Assembly (NCBI GenBank): GCA_036365145.1
Contig: JAEOAD010000015.1
Span: 12,765,501 to 12,829,500 of the forward strand
DNA: 64,000 nucleotides
Source: Orientallactaga sibirica
Taxonomy: Eukaryota; Chordata; Mammalia; Rodentia; Dipodidae
Direction of reading: 5' to 3'
The position numbers were made by a program, and so were the translations under genes. The number at the start of each line of letters is the position of its first letter. The first letter of the stretch is position 1. The notes beneath the pieces are model-generated. The model saw only the letters and a list, made by a program, of their open reading frames with translations. It did no database searches and had not been told where the DNA came from. Shown piece after piece: positions 11,601 to 22,590 of this stretch.

Positions 11601-13764
11601 AAGGAAAAAATAAGGATGGAAAGAATGATGAGGAAGAAAATATGGAGCTGTCCAATTTCTGTGACTGGAAGAATTGTGAGGTGAGTAGTTCAATCCATTA
11701 CCTGTTTGGTCTTCACCCTTGACATTCCAAGGGCACATTAATCCCCAGGGTCATTGCAGTTTAGGAGCAAAGGAAGAAGGAGCACGTATACTGAGCCGGC
11801 TTTCTGGGTTCTGCTGCCACTGCAGGCTGGTGTGGCTTGCAGAACACATGAGGAGAAGACAGTACAACTGATGACAAGTATATAGGAAGGCCCTTAAAAA
11901 CTACCTGCAGGAAGGCTAGAAATGGAAATAAATGTACAAGAATGAAGGAGGGCAGAGAGGTGAGGTGAGAGTGGTACCTGTATCAGGCAGTGCTAGAGAG
12001 CAGGTTTCTAGGTACTTCACATTGCTCAGCCTCTTCTCACTAGTAGCTAGGAATGATGTCAATACCTTCATCATCTTTTCACAATGCAGTCTTTTAGATC
12101 TCTCAATATACTTTCCTTCATTATATTTCCCACAATTAACAGGCTATGCAGGCAGCTTCTGAAGCCTCATCAATAAGAAGAGGAAGGACTTCCATTGAAC
12201 CTCAGTTGTTACAACAGGAAAGAAAGAGACCATGGTTATTCTAGAGATCCACCAAAGATGGATCACAGCTCAGGACTCTTAGGGGAGCAGCTGGGGAAAG
12301 AGAGACACATGGTGAGAGTTCTGTGGCAAGAAACTTGGAGGAAAAAGGCCAAAGAGACAAGCAGTAAAGAGTGAGGAGGTGTGAAAGAAAGAAAACACTC
12401 ATCTACAGCCACAGCCACTGCACCATCATGTTTCACTTAGACTGTATCCTGGACATGGATGGATGAGATGATAAACAACACCCACACAGGCTGACTAAGG
12501 GCTCCTGGACTGCAGGCCTATGGAGGGGAGCCACTGCTTAATTCTCACCCTGGCTATGCCAAGGGAGGAGAGAATCATGGTGCTTGTGTGGCCATTAGTG
12601 GGGACCATAGAGGGCAGGGTACAGTTAGAGATGAGCCAACCTCTGGGCAGAAGTGGTGGGAAAATGAAAGGAGAAATAGCTCCTGACAGATGTCCTTTCT
12701 TCAATAGTTAGTCCTAAGGACCCCATCAGTACCCTTGAGCTTCACATTCCTGAGTGAGTCACTGTCCTCATAGGTTTCTGCTGTGCATCCATTGAGCCAG
12801 GAGAGGGAATATGGCTTGAATTTAGAATCCCTTGCTTTCCACATGGGGTTGACCTAGTTATCCCCCTAAGCACTGTGCTTTTGGTAATGGCCTCTACACA
12901 TAGGACAAAGGCTAGAATTCCAGTTGTGCTATTGCACACTTGACTTAACAAGACATTCATTAACTCACTCGTTCCTTCATGCATTCCACTTACATCACTG
13001 TCAAGCAGACACCTCGCTTGACATGAGAAGAGCCTGGCTTTGAAGATCTCAGCCTTCTGGGAGACCTTGGCCTGGCAGGGCACCTGAGTAAGTCAACAAC
13101 TGATTTCAATTTAGTATGGATGTTACAATGGGATTGAGTCAAACATTAGATACAACTGTAAGATGGATTGTTGGTGGGAAAAGAGTTTGAACCATCCAGG
13201 AACTGCTTAATTATGCCACAATTCTGCAGGAATGAGATTTCATCCCAAAGATGATTCCCAAGGAATGGTCTTTGTTCTCATGGCCCATGATAGGTTAGTC
13301 CTGTCCCAGCTATTATCCCTTCACATGGTGACATAAACTAACTCAATGGGCTTTATACTACTGGAGTTAAGTATCTTCTCTCATACTTGACTTCATCTTT
13401 ATTCTACCAAATTCAGTGTTCCTTTAATGTCTTATTTTAAATATGGAGTTTCATATTATACAAAAGAAATATGCGTATAGGCCTTTCCAATGTCCCACAA
13501 CACACAGAGACACATGGACCCACACACAGAGACATGTATTGTGTTACATATGGTTCCACCTTGTGGGCAGAGGTAGCTTTTATGACATAAACATAACCAC
13601 CAAGGAGGCTGAGTGACAAAGGCAAGGCCGGTCCAACATGAGACTCTATTGATTTACATGTTGTGTTCTTGTCTACTTTTCTACTAGCAAAGAGTAAACA
13701 ATCACCTGGAAGTTTCTATGGGAGAAGTGCTCAGTGTGGGTCCAGGCATCTGGAGGACGAGGGG
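8700..13764. other. Five-kilobase repeat-poor unique stretch
   Basis: No SINE, LINE or LTR is recognisable over about 5 kb. It contains a short trinucleotide run of CAC/CAT at 10491-10520 and a poly(A) of about 20 at 10951-10972. Open frames of 60-113 codons (for example 9632-9838 and 12742-13083) have no family resemblance and lack neighbouring splice or initiation context that I could defend. No gene is called. Confidence 0.5.
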
Positions 13765-13888
13765 CCAGGCCTTTGTAAGTTGTGTGATGTGAGATAAGTT
13801 GCTTCAACATCCAGCCTGCTTCTTATTAAATCAGAGATGGTAATAATACCCACCTCAAGGTTTCTGTGAACATTAAATGCAAATAAGT
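13765..13888 (+). repeat. MIR SINE
   Basis: The sequence follows the MIR core block by block: 'gtgtgatgtgagataagttg', then 'taaatcagagatggtaataa', 'tacccacctcaaggtttctg' and 'gtgaacattaaatgcaaa'. These match the MIR order (gtgaccttgggcaagt ... tcatctgtaaaatgg ... ataatacctacctca ... gtgaggattaaatg). One of the better-preserved ancient SINEs here. Confidence 0.78.
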
Positions 13889-15205
13889 CTGGCAGAGCCA
13901 GTCAATAAAAAATAAGGTTCTTTTATTTATAAGGGGTTTCTCTTCCAAAATATTTGCAACCCTAGGAAATGGGGATCTCTTAAAAAAATAAATAAACAAG
14001 AAGGAAGTAACTCAACCAGAAGAACTCCATGTCTGCCTGGGTTTGAGGAAGCTCTTATAACTAAAGGCTCAAATTTCCCCTCCTTCGGCTGACAGAGTTG
14101 GAGGCCAGAGCCTGATACTTATCTCCTCCCATCTGTTTCTCTCTGCAATCTTATTATAAAAGATGTGTCTAGTCCAAAACAGTGGCCCCTTCCACGTAAG
14201 TGTGCAAAATCCTTTCTCTACATTCCTTAGTCCTTTGCTCACAGGCTTCCAGCTATTGAAGCCCTGTGCTGAGATGAGGCTCTGTGGCAGTCCTGAGGTC
14301 GAGCAGGCTGACACAGATGCTCAGGTGGTGTCTACAAAGACCTCCTTTACTCCCCAAGTACTGTTGCTGAGACCTGGGCTCGTCCCTGAGCATCAGCTTG
14401 AGCCAGATGGGCTGCTTCTGGGAGCCTGCCACACAGTCCTTTCTCATCTATGGGAGTTTTGTCTCTTCCTCTGTTCATTGTCCCCATTTCCCTTTACTGA
14501 ATCCTGGCTTCCAGCTCAACTTCCCAATTGTTCTAACTTCCTGAATACCAACTACACTTTTGCCTTATGGTGTCATCTCAACCCTATCTTTTATGGACCC
14601 CTGTAAAGGCAAGGCAAATTCATCCCCTGACATCAGAGTTCTCCATATTCCCAGTTGATCTGACAAATGTCTTTCACACAGGAGGAGCCATAGAAAGGAC
14701 CCATATAGACGTGGGGATCCCAATTCATGTATTGCCCTGTGTTTCAGTTCCTTCTTCTATTAAGGAAGACATTGTATTAACTCTACCTTATGTTTCTAGA
14801 ACATTAGGACATTGTAAATGAAATTTATTTCGAGCCATTCTTTGACCAATATTTAAGTAAACTGATATATTTTTTTAATGGAAGAATGACCTCTTTCCAT
14901 GTGGCAAGGTCTCCAACTTCACAACCATCCAAAGCCCTGCTTCCTTTAGTTCTCACCCTTCATGGCCCACGCCACCCCATCTCCAAGCTTTTCTAAGCTC
15001 CAAGAGTGCAGGCCAGGTCTCGGGATTTTCTGGAGGGCATGGGGACTGAGCACTGCTGCTTTTTCCACAGGTACAGGCTGATGCTCACGGGACCTTGATA
15101 GCATCTGAAGAAAGGAAGCTGCTGAATGCACTTCCCTGATTCTTTGGTTCCTGGGACCATTCAATAATTTGGAGACTGTACTTAGAAACAGTGGCAATGA
15201 CTTTG
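13889..15205. other. Unique non-coding DNA with a 147-codon chance frame
   Basis: The longest non-transposon frame of the window (14163-14606, plus) lies here. Its product is Leu/Pro/Ser/Cys-rich with no recognisable domain and is overlapped antisense by other frames. I see no splice-site pair, promoter or conservation signal and do not call it a gene. Confidence 0.5.
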
Positions 15206-15210
15206 TACCT

Positions 15211-15538
15211 CCCAAAATTCATTAGCTAAAGCCTTAATCACCATCGATTTAATATTGGTGGGCTGGCTTTGGAAGAGGATTAGGTTAACATGAGGTCATG
15301 TGGATGGAGACACATGGTGGGATTAGTACTCATAGGAGAAGCGGTCACAGCTCTCTCCATCATCTGTGGATTCCATGAGAAAGCGGCTATCTGAGAAGAA
15401 ATGAAGTCCTCACCACATACTGATTCTGCAGGCATAGGACCTTAGACTTCCTCTCCTCCAGACCTGTAAGAAGCAAGTTATTAAAGTCACCAAATCTGTG
15501 GTGTTGTGTGAGAGCAGCCTTCACTGATTAAGATGTTA
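15211..15538 (+). mobile_element. MaLR-like LTR relic
   Basis: Landmarks in order: 'cccaaaattcattagctaaa', 'gaagaggattaggtt', 'gaggtcatgtggatgg', 'gggattagtactcat', 'gaagtcctcaccacatac', 'gacttcctctcctccagacc' and 'gtggtgttgtgtgagagcag'. This is the block order of the mammalian-apparent LTR retrotransposon group (MST/MLT-type LTRs). No internal region or partner LTR is seen, so it is a solo relic. The exact subfamily is not determinable here. Confidence 0.6.
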
Positions 15539-16025
15539 AGGGAGCCTAGAGACTAATAAATCTTTGTACCCCAAATTGCTCATTGGGATCTTGTAAGCCC
15601 ATTCATCCTTGCTATCCAACCTGATCTTAGCTGCTGGGCCTGGGATCTTACCTTTTGTGCAGTCATCTTGCAGGAAAAGCTCACATTTTTGGGGGGAAGA
15701 GGGTTGAAGGAAAAAGCTAACATTTTAAAGGGTCTTACTCTGGTCCAGAAAATGCACAACATGCTCAAATAACCTAATTTATTAAAACAACTTATGCAGT
15801 AGAGTCAAGAAAATGATGCTTAGAGAGTTATTTTAACACAACCATCCAGACATTCACTGGTGGACACAGCTGAAATATAAATGCAATATCTCTATATCCA
15901 AATTGCTTGATGCTGGCTTCAAAAATGACCAATCAAACAAAGAACTCTGATGATCATTCTTCAGTGACATCCCAGGACCATAAGCGCCAACTTCCTAAGT
16001 CTGTAAGTTTTTCTCTATTTTGATT
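15539..16025. other. Unique non-coding flank of the 16-20 kb L1
   Basis: No repeat recognised. The last bases 'tttttctctattttga' abut the T run that marks the 3' (poly-A) end of the minus-strand L1. A similar but gapped string occurs near 20049-20068 and may be a decayed target-site duplication. Confidence 0.45.
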
Positions 16026-16041
16026 TTTTTTTTTTTTTTTT

Positions 16042-17723
16042 GCAATTAGAGTTCCTTCCTTTTCTATTTTATGGAAAAGTTTGAGAAGCATTGGCGTTAG
16101 ATCCTCCAGGAATGTCTGGTAAAATTCAGCAGTGAATCCATCTGGGCCTGGGCTTTTTAGTTGGGAGACTTTTTATAACTGCTTGAATCTCTGTGGTTGT
16201 TATAGTTCTATTTAAATGGTTTATCTCTTCTTGATTTAATTTTGGTAGGTCATATGAATCAAGGAATTCATCCATTTCTTTCAGGTTTTCAAACTTAGAG
16301 GCATATATATTCTTAAAGTATGTCCTGTATGATTTTCTGAATTTCTTTGGTATCTGTTGTGATGTTGCCTTTTCATCTCTAATTTTATCAATTTTTGTCT
16401 CTTCTCTCTGGCCAAATTTGAATATTCAGCGCCCACTGTTTTCACTGCTGATGACTTCTGTCTCATACTGCCCAGCATTTTTTTTGGTCAGATTTGCTAA
16501 GGGTTTGTCAATCTTGTTTATCCTTTCAAAGAACCAACTCTTTGTTTCATTGATCTTTTGATTGTTTTTTGGTTTCCATTTCATTAATTTCTGCCCTAAC
16601 CTTTATTATTTCTTCCCGTCTACTAATTTTTGGTTTGCCTTGTTCTTCTTTTTCCAAGGCCTTACTGGTTTCTGGTGAAGCATTAAATTGTTTAGTTGTG
16701 AACTCTCCAATTTCTTAATATATGCACATTTAGGGCTATAAATTTCCCTAGAACTCCATTGTGTAAATGTACCACATCTTTATTATCCATTCAGGACTGC
16801 CTTCATTGTGTCCCAAAGGTTTTGGTATGTTGTATTCTCATCATCATTTGATTCTACGAATTTCTTGATTTCCTTTTAATTTCTTCAATGACCCATACAT
16901 CATTCAATAAAGTGCTGTTTAGTCTCCATGAGTTTCTGTATGCTCTGTATATTTTCTTGTTGCTGATTTGCAGTTTAATCCCATTGTGGTCAGAAAATGT
17001 ACAAGGGATTATTTGCAGGTTTCCCATTAGATCCAGAAAATGTACATGATTTTCAATTTTCCTGTATTTGTTAAGATTTGATTTTTTTGTGTCCTAGTAT
17101 ATGGTCTATTTTAGAAAATGTCCCATGTGTGCTGCTGAGAAAAATGTATATTCTGCAGCATTTGGATGGAATGTTCTGTATATATCTGTTAGGTCCATTT
17201 GTTCCATGGTATCATTTAATGCAGATGTCTCTCTGTTTATTTTTTTGCTGGGTAGACCTGTCAAGTGATGAGAGTGGGGTATTGAAGTCCCCACTACTAT
17301 TGTGTTAGGAGATATCTCTGACCTTAATTCTAATAGTGTTTGTTTGATGAAATTGGGAGCCCCATGTTAGGGGCATATATGTTTATGTTGGATTGTAATG
17401 TCCTCCTGTTGGAGTGTTCCTTTAATCAGTATAAAGTGACCTTCTTTATCTTTCCTCACAAATGTTGGATTGAAGTCTATCTTGTCAGAAATTAAAATAG
17501 CAACCCCTGCTTGTTTTCTATGCCCATTTGCTTGAAATACCTTTTTCCAACCTTTCACCCTAAGAAGGTTTCTATTTTTTATTGAGAGATGAGTTTCCTG
17601 GAGGCAACAGATGGTAGGATCCTGCTTTTTAATCCAGTCTGCAAGTCTGTGTCTTTTGATAGGGGCATTGAGACCATTGATATTAAGAGTTATTATTGAC
17701 ATATATGTGTTTATTCTCACCAT
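16042..17723 (-). pseudogene. L1 ORF2 5' part: endonuclease and linker, truncated
   Basis: The first 118 codons are open and are the APE-like endonuclease: 'SIITLNINGLNAPIKRHRLA' with the metal-region Asn, 'CCLQETHL' with the catalytic Glu, and 'AGVAILISDKIDFNPTFVRK'. A frameshift follows at 'EDITI'. Later frames still show the GDFN-type motif and 'DLTDIYRTFHPNAAEYTFFS', the linker and, near 16137-16152, '[15 protein letters not shown]' at the entry of the reverse transcriptase. The RT catalytic motif, thumb and Cys-rich end are missing because the copy ends at poly(A). A patch of about 65 bp at 16407-16476 interrupts the linker. Confidence 0.88.
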
Positions 17724-17790
17724 TCTTCTTATTTTTAGTTTTTCCTGTTTTCCCTTTACTCACTTGTTTTAACTGTTATTTGAGTATGGT

Positions 17791-18891
17791 TTATTTTTTT
17801 CCTATTTCCTGATGTGTGTGCTTTGCTTTCTCCTCAGCATGAATGATTCCTGCAAGTATTTTCTGTAGAGCTGGTTTAGTTGCCTAAAATTCCTTTAGCC
17901 TGTCTTTGTTGTGGAATGTCCTTATTTCTCCATCTATTTGGATAGATAGTTTTGCAGGATAAAGTAATCTCATTTGGTTGACAGTTTTTATCTTTCAGAA
18001 CTTTGAATACATCACTCCAGGCCCTTCTGGCCTTTAAAGTTTGTGTTGAGTAATCTGCTGTGAGTCTGATGGGCTTCCCTTTGTAGGTCACTTGTCACTT
18101 GTTTTAACTGTTATTTGAGTATGGTTTATTTTTTTCTTTCTAGCTGCTTTCAATATATTTTCTTTGGTTTGTATGTTTGGTAGTTTAATTTATAATATGG
18201 TGAGTCTGGGGAGAGGTTCTTTCCAGGTTTTGTCTGTTTGGTGTTCTAAAGGCTTCCTGTATCTGCATTGGCATCTCTTTCCCAATTTGGGGAAGTTTTC
18301 CTCTATGATTTTGTTGAAAACACCTACTATGCCTTTGGTGTGAAATTCTTCTCCTTCTACTATCCCTTGAATTCTTATGTTTGATCTTTTCATAGTGTCC
18401 CAAATATCCTGTAATTCCCATTCATACCTTCCTATTATTTTGTCTTTCTCTCTGTTGGACTGTATTAGATCAGCTACTTGGTCTTCTAGCTTCGATATCC
18501 TGTTCTCTCCTTCATCCATTCTACTAGAGAGATTTTCTACAGAGGTTTTAATTTCACTGACTGTGTTCTTTATTGCTAGCATTTCTGAGTGGGTTTTCTT
18601 TATTCTTTCTATTTCCGTATTTATGTCTAGTATTGACCTCCTTATTTCATTAAATTGGTTTTCTGTGTTTTCTTTGAATCCTTTGATTTCTTCTTTGAGG
18701 TCTTTGAACCCTTTCATTTCCTCTTTGAGTTCTTTGAACATAATTATAATCATTCTTTTGAAATCTTTCTCGGGGATGTCCTCTAAGTCAGCCTCACTGA
18801 AGGTCATTTCTGATATATTAATACTTTTTGGTGGATTTATATTGTCTGGATGTTTTGTGTTTCTTGTATTGTAATGTAGAGATCTTTGCAT
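17791..18891 (-). pseudogene. L1 ORF1 (RNA-binding chaperone), frameshifted
   Basis: ORF1p is the trimeric nucleic-acid chaperone of the L1 particle. The first 200 or so codons are open: a short head, then a long coiled coil with heptad-like Lys/Glu/Leu repeats ('FKELKEEMKGFKDLKEEIKG' and 'SSRMDEGENRISKLEDQVAD'), then the start of the RRM ('GVFNKIIEENFPKLGK'). The frame shifts near 18285, continues as 'MQIQEAFRTPNRQNLERTSP', shifts again near 18180 ('KLPNIQTKENILKAARKK'), and is interrupted by a 42-bp patch (18095-18136). The C-terminal domain resumes as 'YKGKPIRLTADYSTQTLKAR', with another shift near 17970. The natural stop is at 17791-17793. Confidence 0.88.
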
Positions 18892-19440
18892 CTTGAATTA
18901 ATTTAATGCTTGGGTTTTCTAAATATCTGCAGTAATGTTAGATGTATCAATCAATCTGATATTATATATCTTCAGTGTAGGAGTTTAAGGTGTTAAGTGT
19001 GGTTCTTAAGGCTCTCAAAGTAATCACAGAAGTGACCCTTGCCTGCTATGAGATTATCAAGTGGGGTGAATGGAACAGAATACAGTCAAGATCCAAAAAT
19101 TTAACTCAACAATGTACCCCTTCAATGAAATACAGCACAGAGTATTTGTGCAAAAGCAGGTATTATGACAAAGTCACAGTTCCTAAGGATATGTGTTAGC
19201 CCACGCCCTTAATCCTGTCAGCTGGGAGGCTAAGATTTCTGATCTGTAGAGAGTTCCAAGGTCAGCTTGTGATCAAGAGAGACCCTTCCCCAATGAATGA
19301 CAGAGGAGGAAACAAATCAGGAAGCAACAAATGAGCAGCCTAGAAAATAGCTTATTTAGGAATGTCAGATCTGACCATCCAACAGGATTATATACCAGGC
19401 TTATTTGTTGGGTACTAACCTAGTGAAAACCAAGTTACCT

Positions 19441-20020
19441 TTTGGAACGGGTTTGATCACAGCTATGCTGCACGGCTGCTTGGTTCCTTTTCTGTGTTGT
19501 GGATTCAGTAAGTCAGCTGTGTCTGTTGTCTGCTTTCGCTGCACCCGATGCTGCTGGTGAGCTGGTGATCTCTGTTGCTCGCCGTGCTTGCACTCGTGGT
19601 GGGGGAGGGGAGGCTGTGAGTGGCGGCTGAAGTCCGTCTGTTCCTCTACACGATCCTCTTCCTCACAAGCCTCTCTGTTGGTCTCTACTGTCCTCCTTCC
19701 ACGCTTCTTGAGATTGTGAGGAGGCGGTGTGAGTGGGAAATTCTCCTCACCTGCCTTTAAAAGTCCTGCGGATCAGCTGTCTCAGGCGGCGCCTAGCTGC
19801 GCCGCCGCCGCGGCAGCTGCGGCGGCTGTGGAGCCACTTCTGCCCGCTTCTGTGGGCTCCAGACGCTCTGGAACTCTCCTACTTCTCTGCTGGGCTTGAA
19901 AGTTTACTATGTACCTCACTTTTTAGTAGAAAAGTGTATTTTGCTGGGGTTTGTTTTGCTTTTATTCGCTACCCTCCTTTGGCGAGGTTCCTATGTCGCC
20001 ATCTTAACCGGAAGTCTGCC
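19441..20020 (-). promoter_or_regulatory. CpG-rich L1 5'UTR promoter
   Basis: By far the most GC- and CpG-dense stretch of the window, with CGCCGC-type runs at 19794-19830. Near its outer end the minus strand reads 'aagatggcgacataggaac' (about 19986-20005). This closely resembles the YY1-site block at the 5' end of other mammalian L1s, where YY1 positions the start of transcription. L1 5'UTRs drive sense RNA polymerase II transcription and often antisense transcripts. Whether this copy is active cannot be told from sequence. Confidence 0.72.
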
Positions 20021-21815
20021 TTGATCTTTCAATTAATCAAATCTTGACCACTTTTTCTTTTGATTTTCTCTCACAGTACACAGGTGTCTTCCATTTGGTG
20101 TCTGTGAGAATTGAGTACATTTTATCACACATCAGGCAGAGTTAGAAGGACGTTCTACACAATAGGAGAGCCCCTTGAATGCAGGAGTCATATCAACAAC
20201 ATCTTCAGACTCGGGCAAGTCCTCCCCCAGGCCCTGAACATCAGATTGCCTCACACTTTGAAATACATTCCTAGGCATTTTATACTTTCTTGCTCTTGTG
20301 CTTGCTAAAGATAATGTGGAGCCAGCAGATTTTTTTAGGTGGATGAAGTTTTCCCGGGGCTGTGTGGCCAGGATTTGATTCTAAAATCCTGAGACAGGTA
20401 TCTGGAGAGAGGGTAGTTCCCTTTGGCCAGTGTAATATTTCCTTCATGAAATGGCATGAGATTAGGTTGCAAGATACAGCTGACATGATTTTGGTGACCC
20501 AAGTAGTTTATATAGAAAACTATTGCCAAAGGTCTGCACACCTGAGAGCATTCGCCACAATTTGTATCAAACCCTGAGGTACAAAGTGTCTGCGCAGTGA
20601 GTACTTATTAAATCAGTAAATGAGTGGATAAATGATCAGCCATACCACAAAATAAATTAGGAACATTTTGATTTTTTTTCCTGATTATGGAGTTGGTATT
20701 TTAAATGTGATTTTTCCAAAGACAAACTATTTAAAACTTATTCCAGTATTTAGTCTTAGCATCTACTGAATTATTCTAAATTGACCAGTGACATAAATTG
20801 ATACCAATTTTTCCATTCAGAAAGCCCTTGCACTCCTACAGAAGAATTCTTTGCATTTTAGGCATCAATATTCTTATTCCTAGAAACACAAAAAGTCTGT
20901 CTATGGTCCTCAATCATGAAAAACAGAGCACATTTTGGTATCTGCCCTGTGCCCACTATCAGGATTACCAGGGAAAGTCAGGGAAGTTCCAAGAAAACTA
21001 AAACCAAGTAATAAATTTGAAAAGCCAATTCATCTCAATTTTTTCAGGTATTATTTTTATTATTCTTTTACTGAGTTGAAAATGAAATTTTCAAGAAAAA
21101 ATATTTCTGGGCAGTGAAAATTTGGATCCCAAGAGAGAAGAAGAAAATGAGGTTTTTATGCTAAAGGATAAAGGCCTGAAGACTGTGCTGTCTGATTGAC
21201 CAGTATTCTATTTTTTGAGTGATGACTGACAAGAGCCTGATGTGAAGCTGTTATGTGATTCTGGGAAGATGCCTCCCTTATTTCTTACTACGTGATTTCC
21301 AGAGAAATTGGGCCTCCGCAGAAATAGCAGGCTTCATATGAAATACAGATTTATTGAAACTCAGGGAAGTTATTTATGGTCTTGGCTTTATGGCTTTAAT
21401 AACCTACTTGCTAAGAGGGTGTCTGAAGAAGCGAGGTAGAGGCTTTGGCAAAGTTCCAGTAAATTCTACAGCTAGATGAGATAAAGGGGAGGCTGCCTGA
21501 TCCTCTGCCATAGACAGCCTACCCTGAGTCACTACTGTGGTGTGCAGCAATGCATTGATACCAAGTGCATACATGTGTACTATCCATATTGCTTATCATC
21601 AAATTGTTATAACACAAAACATCATGTATCATTGGAATTAGTGTTTAATTCATAGTATGATAAGTCAGGTCCTAGTCCACTGATATCCTCAAAGATCTGA
21701 TCATAGGATGGGTATTTTGTGTAGGGCCTGCATATTAGAATTGTTTCTTAAAAGTTAATACTTAAAGAAGGTTTTTAACTAAATACAAATGAAAGAACAA
21801 GAGTAGGAGAGTTCA
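20021..21815. other. Unique non-coding DNA
   Basis: About 1.8 kb beyond the L1 5' end with no firm repeat call. Around 20590-20640 ('gagtacttattaaatcag' then 'tgagtggataaatgatc') there may be a decayed LINE-2 3' end. No gene or RNA seen. Confidence 0.45.
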
Positions 21816-22480
21816 AATCATTTTTATTTACTGTTTCATACATATATATTGCATTTTTATCATATGTATCCCACATCACACTTCCGTATCCCTTCAGTCC
21901 TGATGTATTCCTTCTTCTATTCCCTGTTCTTAGGGGAGAGGAGTGGCCTTTTAAGCCCCTCCCTCATCCAGAACAGAATGGTGGCTGGCCTCATCATGTG
22001 CAGGTCTTTTGCATGTTAGCACAGCTGCTGTGAGTTCATGAGTGCAGTGGCCTTGTCATGAATTATGACAGGGTTCCACAGTGTTCTCGGCCTCCAGCTC
22101 TTACATTCTTTCTGTCCCATCTTCTGTGATGTTCTCGGAGCCCTTGATAGGTTGATGTATTTGTCCCATGTAGGGCCAAGCACTCATTGGTCAAACTTCA
22201 AGCACTTCATAAGTTATGGTTCCCTGTATTAACCACACTCACTGCAGGGGGGGGGAGGCTTTTCTGACCAGGACTGAAAGCAGAGCTGATCTGTGGGTAT
22301 AAAGATAAACATTTAGGAGGCAGTTTGACAGTGTATCTGTATAACAATACCAGAGTTTAAAGTAGAACTAAAAAGTAGTGGAATGGGTGTAAGGTGTGAA
22401 TTCAGACTAGACCCCAAGAATGTAAGGCTGAAAGGGCAGGCTTGCTACATTTGTTCTACTTGTTATTTCTCTTTAAGTAA
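21816..22480 (-). mobile_element. L1 3'UTR-type (Lx-like) fragment
   Basis: On the minus strand the copy ends 'cagtaaataaaaatg' near 21816. Upstream (higher coordinates) it contains blocks shared with other copies in this window: a 'ccctcttctgcgatgttccc'-type block (here 'cccatcttctgtgatgttct'), 'cagctcttacattctttctg', and 'gatctgtgggtataaagata'. I recall the same order in rodent Lx/L1 3' regions. No coding part is included. The family assignment rests on memory and on the linked copies at 39.2-42 kb, where this sequence is contiguous with L1 ORF2. Confidence 0.65.
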
Positions 22481-22504
22481 TTAATTGGCTAAAGCAGCCT
22501 ACAT

Positions 22505-22590
22505 TTTTAAAAATATGTATTTTATTTATTTGAGAGAGGGACCAAGAGAAAGAGAGAGAGAATAGGCATGCCAGGGCCTCCATTCTTGAT
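22505..22590 (-). repeat. Truncated B2-superfamily SINE (3' part only)
   Basis: 'tattttatttatttgagaga' then a GA-rich run and 'ggcatgccagggcctcc' are the reverse complement of the 3' third of the window's main tRNA-derived SINE. The tRNA-like head is absent, so the copy is 5'-truncated. Confidence 0.8.

Larger units (their letters stand above)
16026..20020 (-). mobile_element. Large 3'-shortened LINE-1
   Basis: A minus-strand L1 of about 4 kb. From high to low coordinate it has the 5' end with a YY1-type site, a CpG-rich 5'UTR, ORF1 (18891-17791), the inter-ORF spacer, the ORF2 endonuclease from 17723 and the linker. It stops at the start of the reverse transcriptase, where a poly(A) (T run at about 16023-16041) directly follows ORF2 sequence. 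The 5' end is present, which is unusual because most genomic copies are 5'-truncated. Two internal patches are copied from elsewhere in L1 (see findings). Frameshifts in both ORFs make it immobile. Confidence 0.9.

Noticed and set aside
14163..14606. 147-codon open frame, the longest outside L1
   Set aside because: No recognisable domain, Leu/Pro/Ser/Cys-rich low-information composition, overlapped by antisense frames, and no convincing splice or promoter context. A frame of this length is expected by chance in 64 kb.
18377..18874. 165-codon plus-strand frame rich in Ser/Ile/Leu/Phe
   Set aside because: It is the antisense shadow of the L1 ORF1 coiled coil, whose Lys/Glu-rich codons read as Phe/Leu/Ser on the other strand.
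20010..20070. Target-site duplication of the 16-20 kb L1 ('tttttct..ttttgatttt')
   Set aside because: The match needs a 3-bp gap and is built of T-rich sequence, so it is not reliable, and the exact L1 5' end is uncertain by about 30 bp.
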